64,000 nt of DNA from an uncultured Eubacteriales bacterium (GTDB taxonomy: Bacteria > Bacillota > Clostridia > Oscillospirales > Oscillospiraceae). The position numbers and the translations under genes were made by a program. The stretch is from contig URPA01000007.1 in the NCBI GenBank assembly GCA_900549545.1, forward strand, positions 1 to 64,000, given 5' to 3'. This document shows, piece by piece, positions 33,639 to 41,366 of the stretch. Under the pieces are notes generated by a model that was not told the DNA's origin, ran no database searches, and saw nothing but the letters and a program-made list of their open reading frames with translations. The stretch's first letter is position 1, and each line of letters begins with the position of its first letter.

Positions 33639-33849
33639 CAGACTGTCAAAAAACTCATGTAAAAATGTGAAGAAGAGGAAGCAGCGGGGGTGCTCGAGGG
33701 GGCAAGGCCCGCCTCGAATTAAAATGAGTCGCAGCGCAAACGCCCGTAGTGACGAGCTTTTTTACAGTAGCTGGGCTGCTAACTCTTAAACAGCTTTGGA
33801 GACTTTCAGCTTGTCAAAAAAGTCCCACAAGGACTTTTTTGACAAGCTG
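33639..33849 (+). mobile_element. Family A element, copy 2 (211 bp)
   Basis: Same length as copy 1 (211 bp) and the same orientation relative to the upstream gene. It keeps the ends CAGACTGTCAAAAAA and TTTTTTGACAAGCTG, the CGAGGGGGCAAGGCCCGCCT core and the terminal hairpin. Most differences lie in the first 50 bases after the left end. It separates two exact 35-bp copies of the rplT terminator palindrome, a sequence unrelated to the one flanking copy 1. Confidence 0.8.
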
Positions 33850-33884
33850 AAGCCCCTGATTGGCAATGAGCCAATCAGGGGCTT
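33850..33884 (+). terminator. rplT terminator palindrome, right copy
   Basis: Exact 35-bp repeat of 33604-33638, here followed by a full T run, so this is probably the original terminator with its tail. Confidence 0.85.
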
Positions 33885-33899
33885 TTTCACGTATTGTAA

Positions 33900-34370
33900 T
33901 AGCCTTCAAGAGAAAAGCAAGTTATCTGCATTTTGATGATGACGAGCTGCGGCCTCCACTTTTCTTTTGTCCTGTCAAAAGAAAACACGGCTCAAGGGAG
34001 AGGGTTCTCCCTTGAGAATCTCTCTCCGGTGGTGGATTGCACATATCACTTCTCAGGTCGCCCCATGATAAGCAATGAACAAACTGCCTGCGGCATCTTG
34101 CGGATAATTTGCGCCCTAACTTCGTCATTTTTTCTTGAAATACACAAAGTATGTCTGCAAAAAAATGCCATCGTCAGAACACAAATTCTCTCGCAATCTG
34201 CTCTTGACGATTTGTCCATCGCTTACCAGTCGTTACTGCTGGTTTACCTCGATTGTTATATTTCTACGAGTCGTTACTGCACGACGCGAATCATCTTTAC
34301 TAGGCTCGACTCAGAGTGGGTAAGTGAGGGTGCAAAATAGACAGTCTCACAAAAACTTGCACCGTATCAA
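33900..34370. other. Gene-free intergenic stretch with two hairpins
   Basis: No gene can be supported. Two strong hairpins are present: TTTTCTTTTG with CAAAAGAAAA (33960-33985), and CTCAAGGGAGA with TCTCCCTTGAG (33991-34016). Further right, GTCGTTACTGC occurs twice (about 34224 and 34270). A 135-codon open frame across this stretch has no recognisable protein character. Confidence 0.5.
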
Positions 34371-34524
34371 TGGCTCCCTTGTGTAAAGGGAGCTGTCACG
34401 GCATAGCCGTGACTGAGGGATTGTAAATGTGAAATATTTTGAGTAATAAAACTAATCGCCACACAGGTAACGACCCCTCAGTCAGCCTGCGGCTGACAGC
34501 TCCCCTTACGCAGTGGAGCCTTTG
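34371..34524 (+). repeat. Family C element, copy C6
   Basis: Complete element with arms TGGCTCCCTTGTGTAAAGGG...GACTGAGGGATTG and GACCCCTCAGTCAGCC...GTGGAGCC. The centre carries GTAAATGTGAAATATTTTGA...CACAGGTAACGA. First of three tandem copies. Confidence 0.82.
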
Positions 34525-34559
34525 GTGCAACGCAATTATAACTATTAGAGCACTAATTC

Positions 34560-34685
34560 TTGCTTCCCCCAGGGGGGAAGTGTCAAGGCGCAAAGCGGCT
34601 TGACGATAGGGGGCTGCGAAGCACTGAGTGAGCCCCCCCTCAGTCACGGCTACGCCGTGCCAGCTCCCCCGATGGGGGAGCCAAG
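34560..34685 (+). repeat. Family C element, copy C7
   Basis: A shorter, diverged copy. Left arm GCTTCCCCCAGGGGGGAAG then TGTCAAGGCGC; right arm CCCTCAGTCACGGC...GCCAGCTCCCCC. Confidence 0.7.
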
Positions 34686-34732
34686 GTACTGCGGTGGAGT
34701 TTTTGCAGCTGTTGCAAAATCTGAACCATCCC

Positions 34733-34890
34733 CTTGGCTCGCCTTGTCGCAACAAGGAGAGCTGTCAGCGTAGCTGACTGAGAGGATAACCCGCGCGAAG
34801 CGCGAAAATTAACTCTTGCACAAGTCCAACCGCGCAGGGGACACCTCTCAGGCGCTGCGCGCCAGCTCCCCTTTGCGAAGGGGAGCCAAG
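34733..34890 (+). repeat. Family C element, copy C8
   Basis: Complete element. Left arm CTTGGCTCGCCTTGTCGCAA...GACTGAGAGG, right arm ACCTCTCAGGCGCTGC...GGGGAGCCAAG. It lies just before the rubrerythrin terminator. Confidence 0.78.
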
Positions 34891-34944
34891 AAACGGGCGC
34901 AGCCTTTCGCATGGGGAAGCCTTGAAAACACGCATTTTTCCAGC

Positions 34945-34971
34945 AAAAAAGCCCGGATATCCGGGCTTTTT
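34945..34971 (-). terminator. Terminator of the rubrerythrin gene
   Basis: AAAAAAGCCCGGATATCCGGGCTTTTT, perfectly self-complementary in its core, 16 bases after the minus-strand stop. Confidence 0.8.
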
Positions 34972-34986
34972 GTGCTTGTCATGCTA

Positions 34987-35523
34987 TCAATAATTTTCCT
35001 CGTGAAGCTCGAAATAGCTCTGGGGATGGGCGCAGACGGGGCAGACCTCGGGGGCCTTGGTGCCGACGACGATGTGCCCGCAGTTGCGGCACTCCCAAAC
35101 CTTCACCTCGCTCTTTTCAAAGACGGCGGCAGTCTCGACGTTCCTGAGCAGTGCGCGGTAGCGCTCCTCGTGCTGCTTCTCGATGGCGGCAACGGCGCGG
35201 AACTTGACGGCCAGCTCATGGAAGCCCTCCTCATCGGCGGTCTTGGCAAAGCCCTCGTACATATCAGTCCACTCGTAGTTCTCGCCGGCGGCGGCCGCGG
35301 CAAGGTTCTCGGCGGTGTTGCCGATGCCGTTGAGCTCCTTGAGCCAGAGCTTGGCGTGCTCCTTCTCGTTGTCGGCGGTCTTGAGGAAGATGGCGGCTAT
35401 CTGCTCAAAGCCGTCCTTCTTCGCCTTGGAGGCAAAGTAGGTGTACTTATTTCTGGCGCCGGACTCGCCCTCAAAGGCGGCCTGAAGATTTTTCTCAGTC
35501 TGGGTACCGGTATATTTGCTCAT
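34987..35523 (-). CDS. rbr: Rubrerythrin
   Basis: A 178-residue non-heme iron protein that removes peroxide in anaerobes. The N-terminal four-helix domain carries the di-iron ligands in FEGESGARNKYTYFA, DNEKEHAKLW, ENYEW and AIEKQHEERY. The C-terminal rubredoxin-like domain has CRNCGH and CPVCAHP. It is of normal length. GAGGAAC precedes the ATG. A PerR-like palindrome overlaps the leader, and the -35 region falls in the 49-bp direct repeat at 35575-35623. Confidence 0.96.
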   Translation of the reverse strand: MSKYTGTQTEKNLQAAFEGESGARNKYTYFASKAKKDGFEQIAAIFLKTADNEKEHAKLWLKELNGIGNTAENLAAAAAGENYEWTDMYEGFAKTADEEGFHELAVKFRAVAAIEKQHEERYRALLRNVETAAVFEKSEVKVWECRNCGHIVVGTKAPEVCPVCAHPQSYFELHEENY

Positions 35524-35539
35524 GGTGTTCCTCCTAAAA

Positions 35540-35554
35540 TAGTAATCATTATTA
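35540..35554 (-). promoter_or_regulatory. PerR-like operator ahead of rbr
   Basis: On the minus strand TAATAATGATTACTA, a 7-1-7 inverted repeat that keeps 11 of 14 paired positions of the PerR consensus TTATAATNATTATAA by eye. Peroxide control of rubrerythrin by PerR is known in clostridia. Confidence 0.5.
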
Positions 35555-35574
35555 TTTTGCTACTTAGTTTTACC

Positions 35575-35623
35575 ATATTTTGCTCTGATAGTCAAGCATT
35601 ATTCTTCGATAACGATAGGCCCG
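35575..35623. repeat. 49-bp direct repeat, left copy
   Basis: Identical to 36085-36133. It holds the last codons, stop and downstream sequence of the ribbon-helix-helix gene (as at 36109-36133) without the rest of that gene. On the minus strand it also supplies TTGACT, a probable -35 box of rbr. Confidence 0.85.
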
Positions 35624-35645
35624 CTTTCTGACTGAATGAAAAGCG

Positions 35646-35673
35646 TTGACAAAACACAAAATTAACGTATAAT
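35646..35673 (+). promoter_or_regulatory. Promoter of the 31-residue membrane peptide transcript
   Basis: TTGACA (35646-35651), 16-bp spacer, TATAAT (35668-35673). It leaves an untranslated leader of about 145 nt that contains AAGACGGTTGCC, complementary to GGCAACCGTCT downstream of the peptide gene (near 35994). Confidence 0.75.
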
Positions 35674-35825
35674 TTTCCTGTGGAAATCCACCGTCCACAG
35701 TTGAGTTTTGCCATTTTTGTAGACGGTGTACGGTTAAAAAGACGGTTGCCTGACTACCCGCGGGAGCGGAAAGGAAGGCGTATATCGAAGCCTCGCGGGA
35801 ATTTGATTTTCAGGAGGTGGCTGAT

Positions 35826-35921
35826 ATGGATGCTTTGAATATTCTTGGAAGCATTTGTAGTATTTTTGGATTGGCTTTTGCCATCTATATGTACATAAAG
35901 TCCAAGAATAAGAAAAAGTGA
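35826..35921 (+). CDS. 31-residue membrane peptide
   Basis: A tiny gene: a Met-Asp-Ala start, one membrane helix of about 20 residues (ILGSICSIFGLAFAIYMYI) and a basic tail SKNKKK. AGGAGGTGG precedes the ATG at good spacing. It has a strong promoter, a long structured leader and a terminator-like hairpin directly after the stop. This layout resembles type I toxin genes and other small membrane peptides, but no antisense RNA was demonstrated and no named family is recognised. The whole unit lies between the two copies of a 49-bp direct repeat. Confidence 0.65.
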   Translation: MDALNILGSICSIFGLAFAIYMYIKSKNKKK

Positions 35922-35949
35922 GCCGTCTGCTGCAACCAGATGGCTCACT
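35920..35949 (+). terminator. Hairpin after the membrane peptide gene
   Basis: TGAGCCGTCTG paired with CAGATGGCTCA around CTGCAAC, starting at the stop codon; CTGCTCTTGGG follows, so the T run is poor. Confidence 0.5.
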
Positions 35950-36084
35950 GCTCTTGGGCTTAATACCCTTGACTTTGATTCCAATTTGACTGTGGCAACC
36001 GTCTGGGTTTCCACACTTTTATTATATGCAGAAATTAGCTTTTGTCAAGCAGAACCTCGGAGAATTTAGTAACCCAAAGCAAGT

Positions 36085-36133
36085 ATATTTTGCTCTGATA
36101 GTCAAGCATTATTCTTCGATAACGATAGGCCCG
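36085..36133. repeat. 49-bp direct repeat, right copy
   Basis: Second copy, here contiguous with the intact 3' end of the ribbon-helix-helix gene. The copies are 510 bp apart (start to start). Confidence 0.85.
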
Positions 36134-36282
36134 TTTTCAGCCTCAAAATCTCTGATGCGTTTTTTTATCATCTGCTCCAGCTCACGGTTTTTGGTTCTGC
36201 CCTCGTATTCCGCGATATAGCCGAGCTTGTCTAATAGCTCCTGAGGTACGCGCAGGGTGTAGCGTGTCAAATTGTCCTTCAT
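36109..36282 (-). CDS. Arc-type ribbon-helix-helix DNA-binding protein
   Basis: A 57-residue protein starting MKDNLTRYTLRVPQELLDKL and ending PIVIEE. The beta-strand TRYTLRVP followed by two helices (ELLDKLGYIAEYEGR, NRELEQMIKKRIRDFE) is the Arc/MetJ pattern. AAGGAGG lies ahead of the ATG. It is divergent from the 51-residue gene at 36383, and the inverted repeat between them is a candidate operator. It may repress itself and its neighbour, as antitoxin-like RHH proteins do; this is inference. Confidence 0.82.
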   Translation of the reverse strand: MKDNLTRYTLRVPQELLDKLGYIAEYEGRTKNRELEQMIKKRIRDFEAENGPIVIEE

Positions 36283-36306
36283 TTTGCCAACCTCCTTGAC
36301 GAAGTG

Positions 36307-36335
36307 TTGACAAAATAATAGCGTTATATTATCAT
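36307..36335 (+). promoter_or_regulatory. Promoter for the 51-residue gene
   Basis: TTGACA (36307-36312), 17-bp spacer, TATCAT (36330-36335). Confidence 0.6.
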
Positions 36336-36340
36336 GCTAT
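36318..36340. promoter_or_regulatory. Candidate operator of the RHH protein
   Basis: ATAGCGT and ATGCTAT form a 7-bp imperfect inverted repeat around the -10 box in the divergent intergenic region. Confidence 0.35.
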
Positions 36341-36382
36341 GTAAAAATGACGCAGTTATGACGCAAAACAGAGGAGGAAAAT

Positions 36383-36538
36383 ATGTTCAGAAAAATGTAT
36401 TTTCACTTGTTCAACGCAGTTTCAAAAGCGATTGAACTTATCACCTTAGGGCAAAACGGAGAAGCAAAGGAACTGCTTGTTAAAGCTCAGCAGGAAACAG
36501 AAGAAACATATATATCCGCATCAGAGAAGAAATCCTGA
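36383..36538 (+). CDS. Small conserved-looking 51-residue protein
   Basis: A helical 51-residue protein with MFRKMYFHLFNAVSKAIELI, then KELLVKAQQETEETYI. ATG follows GAGGAGGAAA and a clear promoter lies 47 bases upstream. It has no membrane segment or signal peptide. It resembles small proteins of this shape that are frequent beside regulators in Clostridia, but the function is unknown. It is divergent from the RHH gene. Confidence 0.7.
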   Translation: MFRKMYFHLFNAVSKAIELITLGQNGEAKELLVKAQQETEETYISASEKKS

Positions 36539-36679
36539 AATTAGAAAAACCACGAGAATTTTTGTGAAAACAGCATAAAAAAGCCCGCGCAATGCTCCAA
36601 AATCGGCTTTTGGCGGCACAACGCTCCTAAAATGCGGCAAAAATGATCGCCCTGCCCGCCTTTGAGCGGATTTCTCCGC

Positions 36680-36708
36680 TTGACTTTCGCGCCGCTTGGA
36701 TATATCCT
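36680..36708 (+). promoter_or_regulatory. Promoter of the glycerol-1-phosphate dehydrogenase gene
   Basis: TTGACT (36680-36685), 17-bp spacer, TATCCT (36703-36708). Confidence 0.6.
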
Positions 36709-36760
36709 ATTGACGGAAAAACTTGGGCTTATCCAAAAAACATATACGGAGGAAAGAACT

Positions 36761-38005
36761 ATGATCATGGATTGCAGCAAGTACGTGGGCCCCTGCAAGT
36801 GCGGGCGCGACCACGAGCTGGAGACGAAAATGGTCATCGTGGAAAGCGGTGCCATTGCCAACTTTGAAAAGTACATGGAGCAGGTGGGCCTTGCCGGCAA
36901 GCGCCGCGCCGTCGTGTACGACACGGTCATCTATAAGCTCACCGAGGGCAAGCACGTCAAGGCCGATCAGGAGATAGTCCTTGAGGCAAACGGCCTGCGC
37001 GCGGAGGATGTGCTGATTGAGGACATGATGAAGCAGCTTGACAATCCCGAGGTCATCGTAGCCGTCGGCGCGGGCACCATCATGGACTTTGGCCGTTACC
37101 CCGCCTTCAAGCTGGGCATCCCCTTTGTCGCCATCCCCACCCTCGCCTCCTCTGACGGCTTTACCGCCAATATCTGCTCCGCCATCCTCAACGGGCAGAA
37201 GAAGTCCACCCCGATGTGCGCCCCGACGCTCGTCGTCACCGACCTTGACATTATAAAGGGCGCCCCCGCAAGGCTCGTCGCCAGCGGAATTAATGATATT
37301 CTCTCCAAGTACATCTCTCTGGTCGACTGGGAGATCTCCCGCATCGTCGCCAACGAATATTTCTGCCCGATGGTCGCAGACCTTGCCAAGGAAGCGCTTG
37401 ACATCATGCGCAAGGCCGCCGACGAGTACGCCGCAACAGGCGTTGCCGACCACGAGGCCATGACCATGGCCCAGATGAAGAGCGGCCTTACAATGCAGCT
37501 GCTCAACCACTCCCGCGCCGCCTCCGGCGCCGAGCATCTGATCGCCCACCTTGTGGAGATGCACCCGCCGCGCTTTGAAAATGCCGAGGGTATCCACGGT
37601 GAGTGCGTCGGCGTTGGCACCTATCTCTGCGCCAAGGAGTACCACCGTCTCGCCGCCCTGCCCACCCCCAAGGCCAAGGCCTTTGAGCCGCTGAGCGAGG
37701 CCTGGATCCGCGAGAAATTCGGCGAGAGACTGGCCGACGGCATCATCAAGGAGAACGCCAATGACGTCCTCGCGACCTTCGACCCCCAGAACATTGTTGA
37801 CCACTGGGAGGAGATAAAGGCCCTTATCGCCACCATCCCCAGCCCCGAGGAGCTGGCCGCGCTCTACTCCGCCTGCGGCTGCAAGTACCTGCCGGAGCAT
37901 ATTGGCATCGACCCCGCCCTCAGCGACGAGGTGCTGCCCATCTCCGCCGCTATCCGCAACAGGCTCACCCTTGTGCGCATGGAGCGCGTGCTGGACTTTG
38001 ATTGA
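36761..38005 (+). CDS. egsA: sn-Glycerol-1-phosphate dehydrogenase
   Basis: A 414-residue NAD(P)H-dependent metal dehydrogenase that reduces dihydroxyacetone phosphate to sn-glycerol 1-phosphate (EgsA/AraM family). Signatures are the nucleotide loop VAVGAGTIMDFGRYPAF (about 107-122), IPTLASSDGFTANICSA (about 128-144) and the metal ligands in GAEHLIAHLVEM and GIHGECVGVGTYL. The C-terminal 80 residues are an extension common to bacterial members. ATG 36761 follows GGAGGAAAG. In B. subtilis AraM makes archaeal-type glycerophosphate for heptaprenyl lipids; here the gene stands alone and the fate of the product is open. Confidence 0.92.
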   Translation: MIMDCSKYVGPCKCGRDHELETKMVIVESGAIANFEKYMEQVGLAGKRRAVVYDTVIYKLTEGKHVKADQEIVLEANGLRAEDVLIEDMMKQLDNPEVIVAVGAGTIMDFGRYPAFKLGIPFVAIPTLASSDGFTANICSAILNGQKKSTPMCAPTLVVTDLDIIKGAPARLVASGINDILSKYISLVDWEISRIVANEYFCPMVADLAKEALDIMRKAADEYAATGVADHEAMTMAQMKSGLTMQLLNHSRAASGAEHLIAHLVEMHPPRFENAEGIHGECVGVGTYLCAKEYHRLAALPTPKAKAFEPLSEAWIREKFGERLADGIIKENANDVLATFDPQNIVDHWEEIKALIATIPSPEELAALYSACGCKYLPEHIGIDPALSDEVLPISAAIRNRLTLVRMERVLDFD

Positions 38006-38024
38006 AGACAAAGGCTTTGACTAT

Positions 38025-38072
38025 GATAAAAAACATCTCACAAGGCGAATGCCTTGTGAGATGTTTTTTATC
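38025..38072. terminator. Bidirectional terminator
   Basis: Perfect palindrome with 22-bp arms around GAAT. Its right side overlaps the stop codon of the convergent lipoprotein gene. Confidence 0.85.
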
Positions 38073-39666
38073 TTCTGGGGTTTTCCGGCCGCGCGCCCAT
38101 ATCTGGGGGCATACCCTGATTATCACCGCCCATATCCGGAGGCGTACCGGGAGCATTGTCCATATCGGGGGGCGTGCCCTGCGGCCCGCCGCCAAAGCCG
38201 GGATACCCACCGCCGAAGCCGCCAAAACTACCGGAGCCGTAAATGGCGCTGTCCATGTTTATCTCCGTCAACTCGCCGTCAATGCTGAGAGAATATGTCT
38301 CCCCGGCGCTGATATCGGCGGAGGCAATGATGACGCAGGAGAAATCCCGGTCAGCCGTCCCGGAGAGAAGAACGTTCCCATCCGCGTCCGCAAGGCTTAT
38401 CTCCGCTCCGGCGCTGTGGCTGCCCACGGTGAGCATGATGCAGCCGCCGTTTTTCGCCTGAGAGAAATTTTCCGCCATGGATGCGGCCCCTGTGCCGAAT
38501 ACTATGCCGCCGGTGTAGCTGCCGGTTGTCTCATAGTCGATGATGGAGCTGTCGCCGTAGTTTGCCCCGGCGATGTGGATATCACCGCCGCTGACGGAGA
38601 AGAAGCCGTTGGAATCAATGCCATCCCCGTCGGCGGTGATGTCTATGCTGCCGCCGGAGATGAGCACGGCGCAGCCCGCGCTGCCGCCGAAGCCGCCCGC
38701 GGAGGAGCCGTCGGCGGCGTTTATACCGTCATCCCCGGCAGTGATTTGAATGTTCCCGCCGCTTATCTCCACGGTCTTGCCCTCGATGCCCTCATTGCAG
38801 CGGGAAATTCTTATATCTCCGCCCTCGATGAGCAGCGCGCCGGAGGCGTGTATGCCGTCGTCCCCGGCCTGAATATCAAAGCTGCCGCCGGAGATGTACA
38901 CCCAGCCTAGGCCGCTCTCCTCCTCGTTTTCACAGTGAACGGCGTCCTCCCCGGCGCTGAGCGCAAGGCTGCCCGCGCAGATGGCGGCGCTGTCGTTGGC
39001 TTCGAGCGCGTGCTTTGCCGCCGTGACGGTCAGGCTGCCGCCGCAGATTGTAAGCTCGTCTTTCGAGGATATGCCGTTACCGTATGGAGAACTGACACTC
39101 AGCGCGCCTGCGCCGTTTATGGTCAAATCGTCCCGCGAGAAAACCGCGGCGTCAATATTATCCTCCGCGCCCTCAAAGCCGCCGGAGCTGGAGAGCGTAT
39201 TCTCCGTACCCTCAGCGAGGGTAATGAAAACCTTATCTGCCTGCCGGACGGAAATTGCCGCACCGTCGAGGGAGCTTATCTCCGCGCCGCTGAGCACAAG
39301 CTGGACCTTGTCGGTGTCCGCCGCGTCAACAACTATGCAGCCCTGTAAGCTGCCGGAGAGAATGTACACGCCCTCATTGCGGATGGTGACTGTGGAGCCG
39401 CTGATGCTGACAGCGCCCTCATTGCATACAGCGCTCTCGCCGCTGAGGTCTATTTTTATCGCGGCGGCCTCGTCATAGCTGCCCTCAATATCCCGGACTG
39501 AAAACGCGCCGGAGACGTCAGGCCGGGCTATCTCAACCTCGCCAAACTCCTGAACGTGAGCTTCGGAGGGCGGCTCCTCCGGAGCTTGGGCAGGAGATTC
39601 CCGCCCGCCGCAGCCGCTGAGCAGCAGACACAGGGCAAGAACGGGAATGAGCAGAAATCTCTTCAT
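38068..39666 (-). CDS. Carbohydrate-binding-domain (Cthe_2159-like) lipoprotein
   Basis: A 532-residue surface lipoprotein: signal peptide with lipobox LLLSGC (Cys19), then a beta-helix built from many repeats of the type SISGSTVTI, GGSFDIQAGDDGIHASG, GGDIRIS. This matches the calcium-binding, polygalacturonate-binding Cthe_2159 family ('carbohydrate-binding domain-containing protein'). The C-terminal tail is Gly/Pro/Asp-rich (GGGPQGTPPDMDNAPGTPPD). A role in binding plant or host glycans at the cell surface is inferred. ATG 39666 is chosen over upstream sites because it begins the signal peptide. Confidence 0.88.
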   Translation of the reverse strand: MKRFLLIPVLALCLLLSGCGGRESPAQAPEEPPSEAHVQEFGEVEIARPDVSGAFSVRDIEGSYDEAAAIKIDLSGESAVCNEGAVSISGSTVTIRNEGVYILSGSLQGCIVVDAADTDKVQLVLSGAEISSLDGAAISVRQADKVFITLAEGTENTLSSSGGFEGAEDNIDAAVFSRDDLTINGAGALSVSSPYGNGISSKDELTICGGSLTVTAAKHALEANDSAAICAGSLALSAGEDAVHCENEEESGLGWVYISGGSFDIQAGDDGIHASGALLIEGGDIRISRCNEGIEGKTVEISGGNIQITAGDDGINAADGSSAGGFGGSAGCAVLISGGSIDITADGDGIDSNGFFSVSGGDIHIAGANYGDSSIIDYETTGSYTGGIVFGTGAASMAENFSQAKNGGCIMLTVGSHSAGAEISLADADGNVLLSGTADRDFSCVIIASADISAGETYSLSIDGELTEINMDSAIYGSGSFGGFGGGYPGFGGGPQGTPPDMDNAPGTPPDMGGDNQGMPPDMGARPENPRR

Positions 39667-39848
39667 AAATACACGACCTTTACTCATTTTAACAGACAGA
39701 ATATACAAAAGCTGTTCAGAAAACAATTGAACAATATAAAAACAAACTGCAAACTTTCTTAAAAAAATTTAAGAGGCTTTATTTTTTCCCCGATGTGTTG
39801 TATACTATCCGCCGATGTAATTGTACGATAAAGCTAAGGAGAAATAGT

Positions 39849-41336
39849 ATGCGCGTTAAACAGAACCTAAAGCCGGGGGAGCGCCCGGCAGCTATATTTG
39901 CCGCTGCTGCGTTCCTCGTGCTTGTTTTTTTTGTTTCGCAGCATGTAAATATATACCTGTGGGACACGCTGCACACACGGATATTCCCGGCTGCGTTTTT
40001 GATATTGACTTTTGCCTTCCTGCTCTTCTATGCCCGCTCCCTGGCGCTTGAAGCAAAGCTCCTGCTGGCCTTCTGGCTGTGGTTTCTGATTTCCCGTTTG
40101 TTAAACGGTGTTGAGGTGTTTAAAAGAGAATTCGTGCCGGTGGTCGACTGCGGCGTTTTTTTCCTGATGGGTTCCGTGGGGCTTATTCTCAACGCAGAGC
40201 AGAGAAGAAAGGCGCTTAACTGGTTTGGCGGCTTCGCCTGCGGATATTATACGCTGCTCGGCGTTATCAGCATAGTGTGCTCCCTGCTGCGGATAACAAT
40301 AATAAACCCCATTACCGAAAAGAATATATGCGAAATGGGCGTGCAGGGCTTTGCCCGCCTCGGCCTGCTGGACACGAACCCCAATGTGACCTCCACATGG
40401 TTTTTCATCGCCCTGTCAATGCTGGTGTACTTTTTCTTCAGCTGTCGGAAAAAGCTGTGGCGAGTGCCGATAGCTATCGCGTGGATTATTAACTACTTTG
40501 CCTTTACGCTTACATATTGCCGCAACATGAAGGTGGGCTTTTCGGTGTGCGTCGCCATGTTCGTGATGCTCATTGCCCTCAAGCACCTCACCTTGAAAAA
40601 GCCGTGGCAGAAGGCCGCGGTTATAGTGCTTGCGGCGGTAATCTTCCTGCCGCTGAGCTATAAGAGCTTTGACATTCCTGAAAATATCCTGAGCCGGGCC
40701 TCCGCCGCCATATGTGCCGAGCGGGAGGACGGGCAGGAAGCGGCGGACCTGACGGAGACGGCGGATGCGCAAACCGGGATGCCGGAAGAGCCCGCGGCCA
40801 TGCCCGATGGGACGATACCCAGAGAGGACAGCCTTGTCGAGGGGGCGGACCCGGAGAATAATCAGTTTGACGACCCCAGAGATTTTGTAAAGAGCCTTAT
40901 GACCCTTTCTGACAGGACGCAGATATTTGAAAGCGCCTTTATTACTCTCAGGCAGGAGCCGATTCGCCTGCTGCGCGGCTGCAGCGCGGATAAAATCATG
41001 TCTATTGCCCAGCCGCTTCTTCCGCTGCACAATGTGCATTTCCATAATTTCCTGCTGCAAACGCTGGTGTACACAGGGCTTGCCGGCCTGGCGATCGTGC
41101 TGGTCTATTGCGTTTTGCTGCTTATCCGAATGGTGCGCTGCTTCTTCAGCGAGGATGCGCGGGCGGGCTTTGCTGAGAAGCTGCTTATCCTGCCGCTGGC
41201 CGGCCTCTTGCTCTACAATATGCTTGAGCCGCTGCTTTTTAATTACACGGATTTTTCCGTCCTGTTTTTCTTCTTCCTGGCCGGCATTTTTCTGGGCTAT
41301 TCCCATGAGCTGCACCCGACCAAACAAAAAAATTGA
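39849..41336 (+). CDS. O-antigen ligase/polymerase-like membrane protein
   Basis: A 495-residue polytopic membrane protein with about ten to twelve segments. It resembles the O-antigen ligase (Wzy/WaaL-like) superfamily, which joins or polymerises surface glycans. The big hydrophilic loop (about residues 295-385, rich in Glu, Ala and Pro) followed by LHNVHFHNFLLQTLVYTGL near residue 395 is the typical periplasmic loop and His-containing motif. TYCRNMKVGF near residue 230 matches the conserved SRG/AxxG-type segment. No other glycan operon genes are adjacent. ATG 39849 follows AAGGAGAAATA. Confidence 0.82.
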   Translation: MRVKQNLKPGERPAAIFAAAAFLVLVFFVSQHVNIYLWDTLHTRIFPAAFLILTFAFLLFYARSLALEAKLLLAFWLWFLISRLLNGVEVFKREFVPVVDCGVFFLMGSVGLILNAEQRRKALNWFGGFACGYYTLLGVISIVCSLLRITIINPITEKNICEMGVQGFARLGLLDTNPNVTSTWFFIALSMLVYFFFSCRKKLWRVPIAIAWIINYFAFTLTYCRNMKVGFSVCVAMFVMLIALKHLTLKKPWQKAAVIVLAAVIFLPLSYKSFDIPENILSRASAAICAEREDGQEAADLTETADAQTGMPEEPAAMPDGTIPREDSLVEGADPENNQFDDPRDFVKSLMTLSDRTQIFESAFITLRQEPIRLLRGCSADKIMSIAQPLLPLHNVHFHNFLLQTLVYTGLAGLAIVLVYCVLLLIRMVRCFFSEDARAGFAEKLLILPLAGLLLYNMLEPLLFNYTDFSVLFFFFLAGIFLGYSHELHPTKQKN

Positions 41337-41360
41337 CCGGTTTTCACCGGTCAATTTTTT
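41326..41360. terminator. Bidirectional terminator
   Basis: AAAAAATTGACCGGT and its complement around TTC between the ligase-like gene and convergent murC. Confidence 0.8.
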
Positions 41361-41366
41361 GCGGTC

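Noticed and set aside
33933..34340. A 135-codon open frame
   Set aside because: No recognisable domain, starts inside hairpin-rich repeat DNA, no good ribosome site; treated as non-coding.
38002..38910. A 302-codon open frame on the plus strand
   Set aside because: Shadow of the repetitive beta-helix lipoprotein gene on the minus strand.
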